Origin: DATFYM01 sp035315065
GTDB lineage: Bacteria; Acidobacteriota; Terriglobia; UBA7540
Length of the DNA: 43,640 nucleotides
Direction of reading: 5' to 3'
Assembly (NCBI GenBank): GCA_035315065.1
Contig: DATFYM010000228.1
Span: 1 to 43,640 of the forward strand
The notes under the pieces were generated by a model. The model saw nothing but the letters and a program-made list of their open reading frames with translations, made no database searches and had not been told where the DNA came from. The first letter of the stretch is position 1. Each line of letters starts with the position of its first letter. Shown here piece by piece: positions 36,790 to 43,640 of this stretch. A program made the position numbers and the translations under genes.

Positions 36790-37134
36790 TCACAAGCCGG
36801 TAGTTGGTTCCGGCGTCGGTGGTGTGCGGAGCCGAGCTTCAGCTCGCTCAGCCCGCAACCGCCAAGTCAGCATTTCGTCGTTCATTTGGAGCCAGAGTTC
36901 TTCTTGGGATGTATACGCCTGTTCGGTCGCGAGCAGACGCTCGACTAACCTTGTCTTGGTCATCTTCAGATACCTGCAGCGCGCGCGAGCTACATCGCGA
37001 TCGACCTTGACCAACGGGCTCGCAACCTTCACAGCGCCTCGCTTGCCGTCTGGCCGCTTGCGCGGCCGGCCCTTCCAACTGCGATGCTGTTCATAGTAAA
37101 TGCGGGCGTCCTCATTGTGGAGAATTGCGGCCAA
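36790..37134 (-). CDS. small third protein of the Tn554-like trio (TnpC-like)
   Basis: 114 residues from a TTG at 37134 (MAAILHNEDARIYYEQH). The front is basic (GRPRKRPDGKRG); the middle looks like a helix-turn-helix (RCRYLKMTKTRLVERLL), and the rest is a long charged helix likely to form a coiled coil (EQAYTSQEELWLQMNDEM). In Tn554 a small accessory protein, TnpC, is encoded after the two recombinases and influences frequency and orientation; position and size fit, though sequence identity to it is not evident. No ATG exists in this frame and no good Shine-Dalgarno precedes it, so the start is uncertain. It lies 125 bp after the TnpB stop. Confidence 0.55.
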   Translation of the reverse strand: MAAILHNEDARIYYEQHRSWKGRPRKRPDGKRGAVKVASPLVKVDRDVARARCRYLKMTKTRLVERLLATEQAYTSQEELWLQMNDEMLTWRLRAERAEARLRTPPTPEPTTGL

Positions 37135-37259
37135 GGAGACTCCCTTCCCATCTGAATCGATTTGTCGCGATCTGGTGGAGATGGAAGCTAAGGAGATAGG
37201 CCACCCGCCTCCGCTTTCGTTTGGGATCGTATACTTTTTCTCTCAGCCAAGGCCGATCT

Positions 37260-38828
37260 TCAGCCTGCTGGTTCGATTCGGATACTGAGTTCACGGCGTT
37301 CGTCTCTCTGGTAGGATTCGATCAGGTCCATTTCTGCGAGTTCGTTGTCGCAGTCCCGGACGAGTTGCTTCATGCGTTCGGCCTCGGGCCGTAGGCCTTC
37401 CAAGGTGGCGTAATCGACCTGAAGGGAAGCCCACTGCTTGTGCTTTTCAATCTGGTATCGCTTGGCCGGATCAGGCACCTTGCCCGCACAGCCCACACAG
37501 GCAAACTTGGCCGCGCAGTAGCCGTGGCTAACGCACTGTCCGCCAATCACGTCGGCCAGCGTCCCTGCCTTGCCGCGCGCCTCTTCGTAGAGCATTTGCA
37601 ACTCCTCAGGCGATCGGAGAACAGCTTCACTCACGTTGACCTGTGCGGCGACTCGCGACAAGAACAGATCCGAAGCCTCGGCGCCCATGCTCTCGGTGGG
37701 CTTGGAGTAGTAATCCGTGACTGTGAGATTCTTCTGGTGCAGCCAGGCCCCCACAACATCGACAGGAATCTTTTCAACTTGGACGGCGTGGGTCGCGAAG
37801 GCATGGCGAAGCAGATGGGGTTTCAGTACCACCACCTTCCCTTCGCGGGTCTTGAAGACCATGCCGTGCAAGAGGAACCGCATACAGGAAGTGATCGTGT
37901 TAGCAGAGAGATGCCGGCCCGCATACTGAAACAAATACGGTGCCTTGGCAAAACGGTGGGCGCGCCCGTCGCCGGCGTCAAACTCCACACTCGGCAGAAT
38001 CTCCCCGGGCCGCAGTTGATAGTGCTCGCCCAGCATTTGCGCGACTCTGACCAGCAACCGCTTAGTCTCCGTGCCGATGAAGTAGTCCTGCGGCGTGTTG
38101 GTCTTTTCTCCTTTGGGAACCAATCGCAAGACATAGCGGATCCGAGGTGACGGATCTTTCGATCCTGGCGGTGGTGACATCTTCAGGCGGACGATGCAGT
38201 CCTCCGTCAGGCGGATTTGCATCACCTCGTTGATGCGGGCGCCAGTGGTAGTGAACAGATCAACTGCCAGCAGGCCGATCGTGGCTGCGGCATAGATTGC
38301 CTCAACGGGCAAGAGTACCCCTGTGGTTCGGCGCTGGGCCGACACCATGAACCTTCCCTCCGTGACCGGCCAAGTGAGGAGTCCGCCCACTTCGGCCAAG
38401 AAGGGTGTGCGACCGTATCCCCAGGATGCCAGCCAGGCTTGCTTCGCCTTTACGTCTTCAGGTGAACCCACGAACGGGTTGAGTCCAAAAACACCGAGCC
38501 TAAAGAGCTCTTCAAACCAAAGGCCCTCGGGCGGGGCATCTCCGATCAGGCGCTCTCCTCTGACGAATTCCAGGAAAAGGTGGTTGGAATCATCTGCGTA
38601 GGCTGCTGTACGGCAACGGGAGGCCACCGTCGGGCTGCGCGAATACGCCTCCGCATGCGCTTGGACAAAACTCCGGCGGTCCCAGATTCGGAACCACAGT
38701 CGCTCGTGGGTGGGGATGCCCAGTTCCCTGTCCCCGCCTTCCTCATATGAAAAGGTCACGGGAAGATCGTGTCCTTTTCCGCTCAAGGTGCGCAGTGCCT
38801 GGCGGTAGGCCCGGCGCAAGCGTCGCAA
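37260..38828 (-). CDS. Tn554-type tyrosine recombinase TnpB, catalytic part (frameshifted from its N-terminus)
   Basis: The 522-residue frame holds the whole catalytic domain: Arg in FTTTGARINEVMQI, Lys in LVPKGEKT, the HxxR box in HLLRHAFATHA, the later His in WLHQKNLTVTDYY with its Tyr. The C-terminal cysteine cluster (GQCVSHGYCAAKFACVGCAGK) and helical tail are typical of Tn554 TnpB-like integrases. The preceding frame (38743-39474) supplies the N-terminus; the proteins would join as YNRI, one residue, then RRLRRAYRQALRTL by a -1 shift near 38828. The TTG at 38828 is an artificial start. It is either a disrupted gene, a base-calling error or, less likely, programmed frameshifting; no classical slippery heptamer is visible. 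Confidence 0.8.
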   Translation of the reverse strand: MRRLRRAYRQALRTLSGKGHDLPVTFSYEEGGDRELGIPTHERLWFRIWDRRSFVQAHAEAYSRSPTVASRCRTAAYADDSNHLFLEFVRGERLIGDAPPEGLWFEELFRLGVFGLNPFVGSPEDVKAKQAWLASWGYGRTPFLAEVGGLLTWPVTEGRFMVSAQRRTTGVLLPVEAIYAAATIGLLAVDLFTTTGARINEVMQIRLTEDCIVRLKMSPPPGSKDPSPRIRYVLRLVPKGEKTNTPQDYFIGTETKRLLVRVAQMLGEHYQLRPGEILPSVEFDAGDGRAHRFAKAPYLFQYAGRHLSANTITSCMRFLLHGMVFKTREGKVVVLKPHLLRHAFATHAVQVEKIPVDVVGAWLHQKNLTVTDYYSKPTESMGAEASDLFLSRVAAQVNVSEAVLRSPEELQMLYEEARGKAGTLADVIGGQCVSHGYCAAKFACVGCAGKVPDPAKRYQIEKHKQWASLQVDYATLEGLRPEAERMKQLVRDCDNELAEMDLIESYQRDERRELSIRIEPAG

Positions 38829-39474
38829 TTCGGTTGTAGCGGAAATGGGCTTCGGCCCGGATGGCCGCGAATCTGGGCACTACCGCATCGGTCTCGGCCT
38901 TCCGTGCCTGCTGCTGTTGTTGGGTCACCTCTCTCTGCCGGGTCAAGCCCTCGACGGCCAAACGAGAAACAGGGGGTAAGGTGAACTTCTGGTAGATCTG
39001 CCGCTCAGGCTCAGGAAGGCTTCCGAGCCACTGCGCCATCAACTTGCTGGCGCTGTTGTATGCCACCCAGAACCTCTGACGCACAGTCTGAGGATCATGT
39101 GGGAGTACATCGGCCTTCAGATACATCGGGAGGTGCCGGGCGGGGTCCCAGTCTTGTATTCGTTCGAGCTCGAGAGCTGGGAATAATGATGTGAATCGCG
39201 AATGAAGCGTGACGATCTTATTGAGAACGCTGGTCACTTCGAATCGTCGTGCAACCATAATCGATGCCAGCAATGCGATCGCGTCTGCCCAGGGCTTCGC
39301 AATGACGTTTCTTTCCAAGTAGGTTGTGATCCTCCGGGACACTTCCGGCAAATTCCCTTGGTAGCGCGGATCACCGCCTGTCTTGGGCGCTTCCAGAATC
39401 TCGGAAGCGATTCTCCCGACCAGGCGTTCCCACGGTCTAGTCGGCGCTGTTGCGGCTTCCACTCTGGCCCCCAA
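38743..39474 (-). CDS. Tn554-type TnpB, N-terminal part
   Basis: 243 residues from 39474; the start lies 38 bp inside the end of the upstream recombinase gene, a sign of translational coupling. The sequence is helical and resembles the long N-terminal region of TnpB-like integrases (PRYQGNLPEVSRRITTYLE, VAYNSASKLMAQWLG, FTLPPVSRLAVEGLTRQREV, a Gln-rich run, then RFAAIRAEAHFRYNRI). Family-like sequence stops at about residue 215 and continues in the next frame; the last 25 residues (APGLPPGTAHLERKRTRS) are out-of-frame reading. It has no catalytic residues of its own. Confidence 0.72.
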   Translation of the reverse strand: MGARVEAATAPTRPWERLVGRIASEILEAPKTGGDPRYQGNLPEVSRRITTYLERNVIAKPWADAIALLASIMVARRFEVTSVLNKIVTLHSRFTSLFPALELERIQDWDPARHLPMYLKADVLPHDPQTVRQRFWVAYNSASKLMAQWLGSLPEPERQIYQKFTLPPVSRLAVEGLTRQREVTQQQQQARKAETDAVVPRFAAIRAEAHFRYNRIATLAPGLPPGTAHLERKRTRSSRDLFI

Positions 39475-41116
39475 GTGTGAATAGGTATTCCAGGTCAGAA
39501 TCTGGATCGAGTCCGCAGGCTACCTGATTCGCGTTCTCAGACTGGCTGGGAGGATTCGAGGAACTGCGTTGACCGGACTGGCGGTGATTGGATTTGCCCA
39601 GCGCCTCCTTCAAAGATCTGTCCATCCGCCCGTGAAGCTCATTCTGAATTTCGGCATGTCGTTGCGGGTCAAAGTAGTGCTGGTAGGCGTCGAGCGTTTC
39701 CCAGCCACTCCGCCAGCCCATGTACTCGATTAATTCGCGCAGGCGGCGGTTAATCTCGGACGCGGAAGGCGTCGTCTCGTAAATGGTTCGAATAATCTGC
39801 GCGACATACCAGTGTCGAGCTTGGTGGATGTCAGCCTCAACGCCGGCTGCGTGACAAGCTCGATTCCAAGAGAGATCTCGGAACGTTTTCGGCCTTAGCG
39901 GGGTGCCCTGATGGGACAGAAAGAGCGGCACCTCATGCAGGTTAGTTCGCTTCTCGGAGGCTCTTTGGAGATAGTCGTCCAGCCGATAGTGGTTGGCGTC
40001 AAGCCGGCAACGCTCTATGTCGAAGTAGCGCCGCAACAGCTTGGCCGTTTCCGCCGAGAAGCGGAGAAACTTCACCCGTTTGCCGTGACTGCCCTTGCTG
40101 AACGCTTGGGCCTCTTGAAGACAGCCCCGCGCGGCCCAGTCGCCCACCGTCAACCCCACCACCTCGGAGATGCGACCTCCGGACTCAAAGAGAATGCGCA
40201 CAACGCACTGTTCTCGCAGGTGCCATCCGACGCTGAGCCCTCCAGCCTGAATCCACACGGGGAACTGCGGGTCATCGATGACCTGGGGAACCCAGGTTTC
40301 ACCCACCAGCTTGAAATAACTGTCTGAGAGGCGACACTTGGGGCGCGCCGCAACAACGCCACTGATCTCCGGGGTCCGCGGTAATGCAGCATCCTCGGCG
40401 AGACGATTTTCAATCTGGGCGAGTGTAGCCGACACGCCATCAACCAATGGGTTGGCGTAGTCGTAGTAGCTCCGCGCCTGCATCAGCCGGTAATAGAGCT
40501 TGAGGGCTGACAAGAAAACCCGCACCGTGCTGCGGGTACCCTCAGTCAGGGACACAAGCTGAAAGCCTGCGCGATGCTCCCTTACCTTGCACTTTAGGCG
40601 CTCGACCAAGTAGTCGTGGACCGCCTGTCGGATGCGTTCAGGGGAGTCATTCCACTTTCTTAGCGCCCTCCTTTGCCAATCATCCGCTTCCAGCCAGCTA
40701 AAGAACGGCACAGCCGCATTGAGATAGGTCCGGGCTGTACCAAGACTCGAACGCTTCACGGCTTCTTCAGCAAAGATGGTCAGAGGAAAGTGGAGGCGAT
40801 GCTCGAAGTCAAGAACCAGCACAGGATGCTGGTGGGCAGCACCCTTCCGAGTGACGATGCGATATGCCGACTCCATGGCCCAACCACCAGAGTTCGACTC
40901 ATTGCTACTTCGATCCGTTGAGCGAACACCCTCGGTTAGACGAAGAATGTGAACAAAAGCCACGGCGAAATCTGCCTCGTTGTGTGGGGCAAATCCTGAA
41001 CGGTAGTTGGGCTGGAGTCCGGTCCAGGGGGGTGGTGCGGCAATTTTGGCGCTAACCTCAGTCGCCCTACGGGCTCCTTCGGTCAGCGCCAAAGCGGAGC
41101 CTGATACTCTGCTCAT
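39437..41116 (-). CDS. Tn554-type tyrosine recombinase (TnpA-like)
   Basis: 559 residues, first gene of the minus-strand trio. About 90 N-terminal residues are not obviously conserved, and translation may begin at the internal MESAYRIVTRKG. The core-binding domain is followed by the catalytic domain: Arg in FESGGRISEVVGL, Lys in KGSHGKRVKFLR, the His/Arg box in DIHQARHWYVAQ, and GWRSGWETLDAYQHYFD with the Tyr nucleophile. This order and the partner gene match TnpA of Tn554-like elements, which act together with TnpB at specific chromosomal sites without making target duplications. The C-terminal 60 residues are Ser/Asn-rich and probably disordered. Confidence 0.82.
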   Translation of the reverse strand: MSRVSGSALALTEGARRATEVSAKIAAPPPWTGLQPNYRSGFAPHNEADFAVAFVHILRLTEGVRSTDRSSNESNSGGWAMESAYRIVTRKGAAHQHPVLVLDFEHRLHFPLTIFAEEAVKRSSLGTARTYLNAAVPFFSWLEADDWQRRALRKWNDSPERIRQAVHDYLVERLKCKVREHRAGFQLVSLTEGTRSTVRVFLSALKLYYRLMQARSYYDYANPLVDGVSATLAQIENRLAEDAALPRTPEISGVVAARPKCRLSDSYFKLVGETWVPQVIDDPQFPVWIQAGGLSVGWHLREQCVVRILFESGGRISEVVGLTVGDWAARGCLQEAQAFSKGSHGKRVKFLRFSAETAKLLRRYFDIERCRLDANHYRLDDYLQRASEKRTNLHEVPLFLSHQGTPLRPKTFRDLSWNRACHAAGVEADIHQARHWYVAQIIRTIYETTPSASEINRRLRELIEYMGWRSGWETLDAYQHYFDPQRHAEIQNELHGRMDRSLKEALGKSNHRQSGQRSSSNPPSQSENANQVACGLDPDSDLEYLFTLGGQSGSRNSAD

Positions 41117-41240
41117 AACCGAGCTCTTCGCGTCTCGCCGACACTGGTTTCAAAGAGAAATGCTAAGAACCAGTAGCCCATAGACTTCCTGCCTGGTATC
41201 AGAGACTTACACGGAAATCAAGCAAAGGCACTTACTTATG

Positions 41241-41431
41241 GGCAATTTTATGCTTTAAGTCACACCACGCGTGTCACTTTGAGTATAACTTTGCCGGAAT
41301 AAACCATATCCTTGCCGCGTCGGAGGGCAGAAGTTCTTTGTTTTCAGGGGAAGGAAAATCGCAGGAGAGTGGGGCCCTAAAGCATAATGTTGCCGCGAGT
41401 CCATTCTAAAGCATATCCTTGCCGAGAGTCC
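41241..41431. repeat. cluster of 17-bp repeats, putative transposon end
   Basis: Reading the motif TAAAGCATAWNNTTGCC: one inverted copy at 41241-41257 (minus strand, TAAAGCATAAAATTGCC), a diverged plus copy at 41280-41295, a plus copy TAAACCATATCCTTGCC at 41300-41316, and two good plus copies at 41378-41394 and 41407-41423. The last two also share GAGTCC a few bases downstream. Arrays of about 20-bp TnsB sites are the rule at Tn7-like ends. The region 41117-41611 contains no gene that I can support. Confidence 0.7.
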
Positions 41432-41611
41432 GAATGCGACCCCGGCCAAGAAGGCCGCCTTCTCGAAAGAGGGGGAAAACACGCACACCGGCGTCCGACA
41501 TGGCGACGATACGTCCACAATCTTGGGTGGGCAGTCGCGCTCGCTTCCAGTGGCTGCCCGTGATTAGATTGCGGGTTGTCGCGTCGAATTTTCTGATGGC
41601 TGCGTCTGGGG

Positions 41612-42250
41612 CGCTCGATTGGCGGTCGCGCAAGGTGCGAGACCTCACCCAGGAGCAGAGCAAAGATCACCTATGGGACTATGTAGCGTGGAGCCCCGAT
41701 GGAAAGAGCATTTATGCCAATCGCGCCAATGCGGGATTCACTGATGCCGACGTTTCATCGCGTGGACGTGGCGAGCGGCAACCGGGAAAACCTAACACCT
41801 CACCAAGGCCAAATCCTGTATGTGGGCTCGTCCCTCTCGGCCGATGGACGGACTCTGCTCGTGACTTCCAGCGAGAAAGCGGGATTCAATAGCGTCGCCA
41901 TGCTCGACGTCGCGAGCAAGAAGCTGACTGGGGTGACCGATACCGGGTGGGATGCCAGCGCCGGAAGCTTTGCTCCGCAGGGCGGCAAATACACTTTCAT
42001 CATCAACGAGGACGGACGCACCGACACTTACTTGGCTGACCTTGATGGCGGGCAGCCGGAGAAGATCTCTTTTCCTGCGGGGTTGACCTTCTTTTCCGGT
42101 AACCCAACGCCGTTTTCGCCAAGCGATGACCGGCTGCTGGTATCGCACCAGAGCTCGCAGCGGCCATCCGATCTATGGGCGTACGATTTAGATCCTAATC
42201 CTAAAGTTCGTTCTTGTTTGATACAGGATTCCCAGTCTATATTGATGTAA
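41612..42250 (+). pseudogene. remnant of an S9-type peptidase/TolB propeller protein
   Basis: Two frames together give propeller blades: LDWRSRKVRDLTQEQSKDH, LWDYVAWSPDGKSIYANRA in the first, then after a frameshift near 41750 RVDVASGNRENLTPHQGQ, LSADGRTLLVTSSEKAGFNS, FAPQGGKYTFIINEDGRTD and SSQRPSDLWAYDLDPN. This is the N-terminal beta-propeller of a DPP4-like prolyl oligopeptidase. The start, the final blades and the whole catalytic alpha/beta domain are missing. The tail after 42200 is unrelated sequence. It borders the putative transposon end, so the insertion may have cut it. Confidence 0.65.
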
Positions 42251-42278
42251 TTAACCTTGCGAAGCGCATGGAGAATCC

Positions 42279-42716
42279 ATGATGCCAAATCCGAAATACG
42301 CTGCCTACAAGGCCTCTAGGCCTTACTTTGAGTTGGTTCGAGGGGCGCTAGGCGACATTGTTGATGGCGAACACTTTTTTGACATCGTCACTGACGACGT
42401 CGTTTACGAGGTCCTCTACGACTTCCCCGGTTGGCCGCGCATTATCCGAGGGCGCTCCGATCTGATGGCCAAGTTCAGGGGCTATGGCGACAACATCGAG
42501 CTTCAATCTGCCGATAAATTGATTACCCACAAGGCGGACAACGGCCGTGTCTTGGTCATCGAATATGAAGTTCATGGGACTGTCCTCGCGACAGGTGTAA
42601 AGTACAACAATCGGTTTTGCTCAATCATAAGGATTGAAAATCGGAAAATCTCGCACTGGAGAGACTACATGGACTCTCTCGCGGCCTGGAACGTATTGAC
42701 GCCGCACGCTCGCTGA
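42279..42716 (+). CDS. SnoaL/NTF2-like protein
   Basis: A 145-residue intact frame; the ATG at 42279 is four bases after GGAGA (a second ATG follows at once). The sequence has the cone-like NTF2 fold pattern: a helix pair (PYFELVRGALGDIVDGEHFF), VTDDVVYEVLYDFPGWPRI, the RGRSDLMAKFRGYGDNI helix, and strands ending FCSIIRIENRKISHWRDYMD. SnoaL-like proteins are ketosteroid-isomerase relatives acting as small isomerases, hydrolases or ligand-binding proteins. No reaction can be assigned. It stands alone among gene fragments. Confidence 0.85.
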   Translation: MMPNPKYAAYKASRPYFELVRGALGDIVDGEHFFDIVTDDVVYEVLYDFPGWPRIIRGRSDLMAKFRGYGDNIELQSADKLITHKADNGRVLVIEYEVHGTVLATGVKYNNRFCSIIRIENRKISHWRDYMDSLAAWNVLTPHAR

Positions 42717-42753
42717 AAGACCAAAGTCCCGAGAGAATCAGAAGATACTTGCC

Positions 42754-42930
42754 ATGAAGCAAATCCTTATGATCGAAGTAAGCCCAAGAGGGAAGGGCTC
42801 GGCGAGTCGAGCGGTCGCCGATACGCTCGCCGCACGGCTCACCGATCTGTATCTTTTCAGCAAAGCTCATGCTTCGCGACCTGGCCGCCGAGCATCTGCC
42901 CCATTTGGACGAGATCACGCTCCGGGCCAC
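42754..42930 (+). pseudogene. N-terminal fragment of an FMN-dependent NADH-azoreductase-like gene
   Basis: MKQILMIEVSPRGKGSASRA and VADTLAARLTDLY match the first strand and flavin-binding start of AzoR-type flavodoxin-fold reductases. After a frameshift near 42865 the next frame gives LRDLAAEHLPHLDEITLRA, the following family segment. Then homology ends; about two thirds of the gene is missing. The sequence after 42930 belongs to another remnant on the opposite strand. Confidence 0.6.
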
Positions 42931-43090
42931 TCTCCTCTTGGGTGTCCAGCCCGCCGTTGCGGTTCATGATCTCGGCAGCCCTGTCCATCTTCTCCTCCGA
43001 ACCCGTCGCGATGACCATGAGTCCTCTCTGCCGCAGCCCTTCCAAGTAGTCTTCCGCCATTTGTCGCGTTGCTCCGATCCTTTGTGAGAT
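42915..43090 (-). pseudogene. fragment of a general-stress (YflT-like) protein
   Basis: The minus strand reads FGISQRIGATRQ, AEDYLEGLRQRGLMVIATG and DRAAEIMNRNGGLDTQEE. This resembles the second half of small heat-induced stress proteins (a helix with YxEGLRRG, a strand, then a RAAxIMxRxGAVD helix). Both ends are cut and no start or stop fits a full gene. Assignment is from motif memory. Confidence 0.4.
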
Positions 43091-43099
43091 CCCGAAACA

Positions 43100-43540
43100 A
43101 CTCCACTTCGAAATCGACCTCCGGGATGCTCGTCACTCCAGCGCGCCCGAAATCTAACGGCTCGCGCAGACTCTGAACCTGATTTCAAGGAAAGCCAACG
43201 GCTTCAATTTCCTGGACCACCGCCTCCGCTACATCAGGACTCTTATCGCATTCATGATGCCTTGCAGAAGGAGACGCCGGGCCTCCGGATTGTCGAACGA
43301 AGGCCGCGGGGGGACCGCTAAGGTCGTGAGTGCGCTTCGCGTCGGCGGATTGGATCATCGCTATCATTGGCAAGCCGCCGCCTGAAGGTCGGGCTCCTCC
43401 AGGCTGCTACTCCTCTGCCGTGTCCCTCTCGACCGAATCGACTCCGGAACACCAAGGCAGTCGGAATCCGATATCACTTGAGGGGAATCGCCTGCGAGGC
43501 ACTAGTATAAAGTTTCAGTAAAAGATGCACTGATTAGGTT
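43100..43540. other. degraded intergenic region
   Basis: No intact gene. On the minus strand at about 43188-43260 the sequence DKSPDVAEAVVQEIEAVGF recalls the second Rossmann helix of short-chain dehydrogenases (S-x-D-x-A-E-A-V-V-x-E-I-E-A-x-G), with stop codons or frame breaks around it. It may be a further remnant; confidence is low. Confidence 0.3.
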
Positions 43541-43559
43541 TTCCTGCTATACTCGATAT

Positions 43560-43640
43560 ATGGCAGGAAAATCCAAACGCTCGAAATTGATTTTGACACC
43601 TGAAGAAGTGAAAGAACTCCACCAACTCGGCCACTCGCGG
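43560..43640 (+). CDS. start of an IS630-like transposase (partial)
   Basis: The last 27 codons of the window read MAGKSKRSKLILTPEEVKE then LHQLGHSR. The LTPEE followed by a helix with an SR end is the usual beginning of IS630/Tc1-mariner-type transposases, whose N-terminus is a helix-turn-helix. A TATACT hexamer at 43548-43553 lies six bases before the ATG and could be its -10 box. The window ends before any catalytic residue. Confidence 0.5.
   Translation, partial: MAGKSKRSKLILTPEEVKELHQLGHSR

Larger units (their letters stand above)
30813..41431. mobile_element. composite mobile island: Tn7-like core plus Tn554-like recombinase trio
   Basis: The tnsAB-tnsC-tniQ operon (plus strand) and a convergent Tn554-like trio (minus strand) occupy one contiguous block. 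A cluster of 17-bp direct repeats at 41278-41423 looks like a Tn7-type right end. The left limit is uncertain: it must lie between the GH3 stop (30253) and 30813, but I find no clear copy of the repeat in inverted orientation there, nor a target duplication. The trio may be cargo of the Tn7-like element or an independent later insertion. Confidence 0.6.

Noticed and set aside
37255..37300. GGTTCGATTC resembling a tRNA T-loop
   Set aside because: It lies within the TnpB C-terminus and no acceptor or anticodon stem can be formed around it.
39437..41116. Three LTEG-x-R motifs in the TnpA-like N-terminal half
   Set aside because: They are short, irregularly spaced and differ in DNA; I cannot separate them from chance.
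30813..41431. Possible CRISPR-associated transposon
   Set aside because: The core proteins would fit, but no cas gene, repeat-spacer array or shortened spacer-like unit is visible in the window.
41377..41670. Minus-strand open frames across the putative transposon end
   Set aside because: No recognisable domain, and they overlap the repeat cluster and the S9-type remnant.

Overview
The window looks like a chromosomal segment of a GC-rich soil bacterium, most likely an Acidobacteriota member of the Solibacter/Bryobacter type. This is an inference from gene content: a PknB-type kinase fused to a TolB-like propeller, Tat-exported glycoside hydrolases of families GH29 and GH95, a DUF5695 remnant, a tannase-family esterase and many mobile elements. 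No rRNA, tRNA or CRISPR array was recognised, and no cas gene.

Layout. 1-1220: the left edge of a mobile-looking module on the minus strand (DUF6431-like zinc-ribbon protein, then a CHC2-finger DnaG-like primase cut by the window edge). 1422-4178: membrane-anchored serine/threonine kinase with a WD40/TolB sensor. 4327-5611: a frameshifted tyrosine integrase whose Shine-Dalgarno sits in a hairpin loop, followed by a small unknown protein. 6231-30253: a large polysaccharide-degradation region. It holds GH29, a Tat-exported GH95 (frameshifted near its end), remnants of a GH2 enzyme, a DUF5695 protein and a sortilin-like propeller protein, then a minus-strand run (tannase/feruloyl esterase, GH95, CE1-type esterase, GH31, a type-B carboxylesterase fused to a CE1 domain, GH9) and a divergent GH3 with PA14. 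The enzyme set (backbone GH9, side-chain GH31, GH95 and GH29, beta-glycosidase GH3, several esterases) fits stepwise breakdown of an acetylated, fucosylated hemicellulose such as xyloglucan. The substrate is inferred.

30361-41431: the mobile island. After a broken transposase remnant comes a Tn7-like core in overlapping frames: a TnsA-TnsB fusion, TnsC, and a TniQ/TnsD-like protein whose C-terminus holds four tandem helix-turn-helix-like repeats. Facing it is a Tn554-like trio (two tyrosine recombinases, one of them frameshifted, and a small third protein). A 17-bp repeat, consensus TAAAGCATAWNNTTGCC, lies just after tniQ and in a cluster beyond the trio; it probably marks transposase-binding end sites. 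No matching left end was found.

41612-43640: a graveyard of gene pieces (S9-type propeller, azoreductase, general-stress protein, possibly a short-chain dehydrogenase) around one intact SnoaL-like gene, ending in the start of an IS630-like transposase.

Single-base frameshifts recur in at least seven genes. Many lie in mobile or already truncated genes, which suggests decay, but base-calling errors in the assembly cannot be excluded from the sequence alone.
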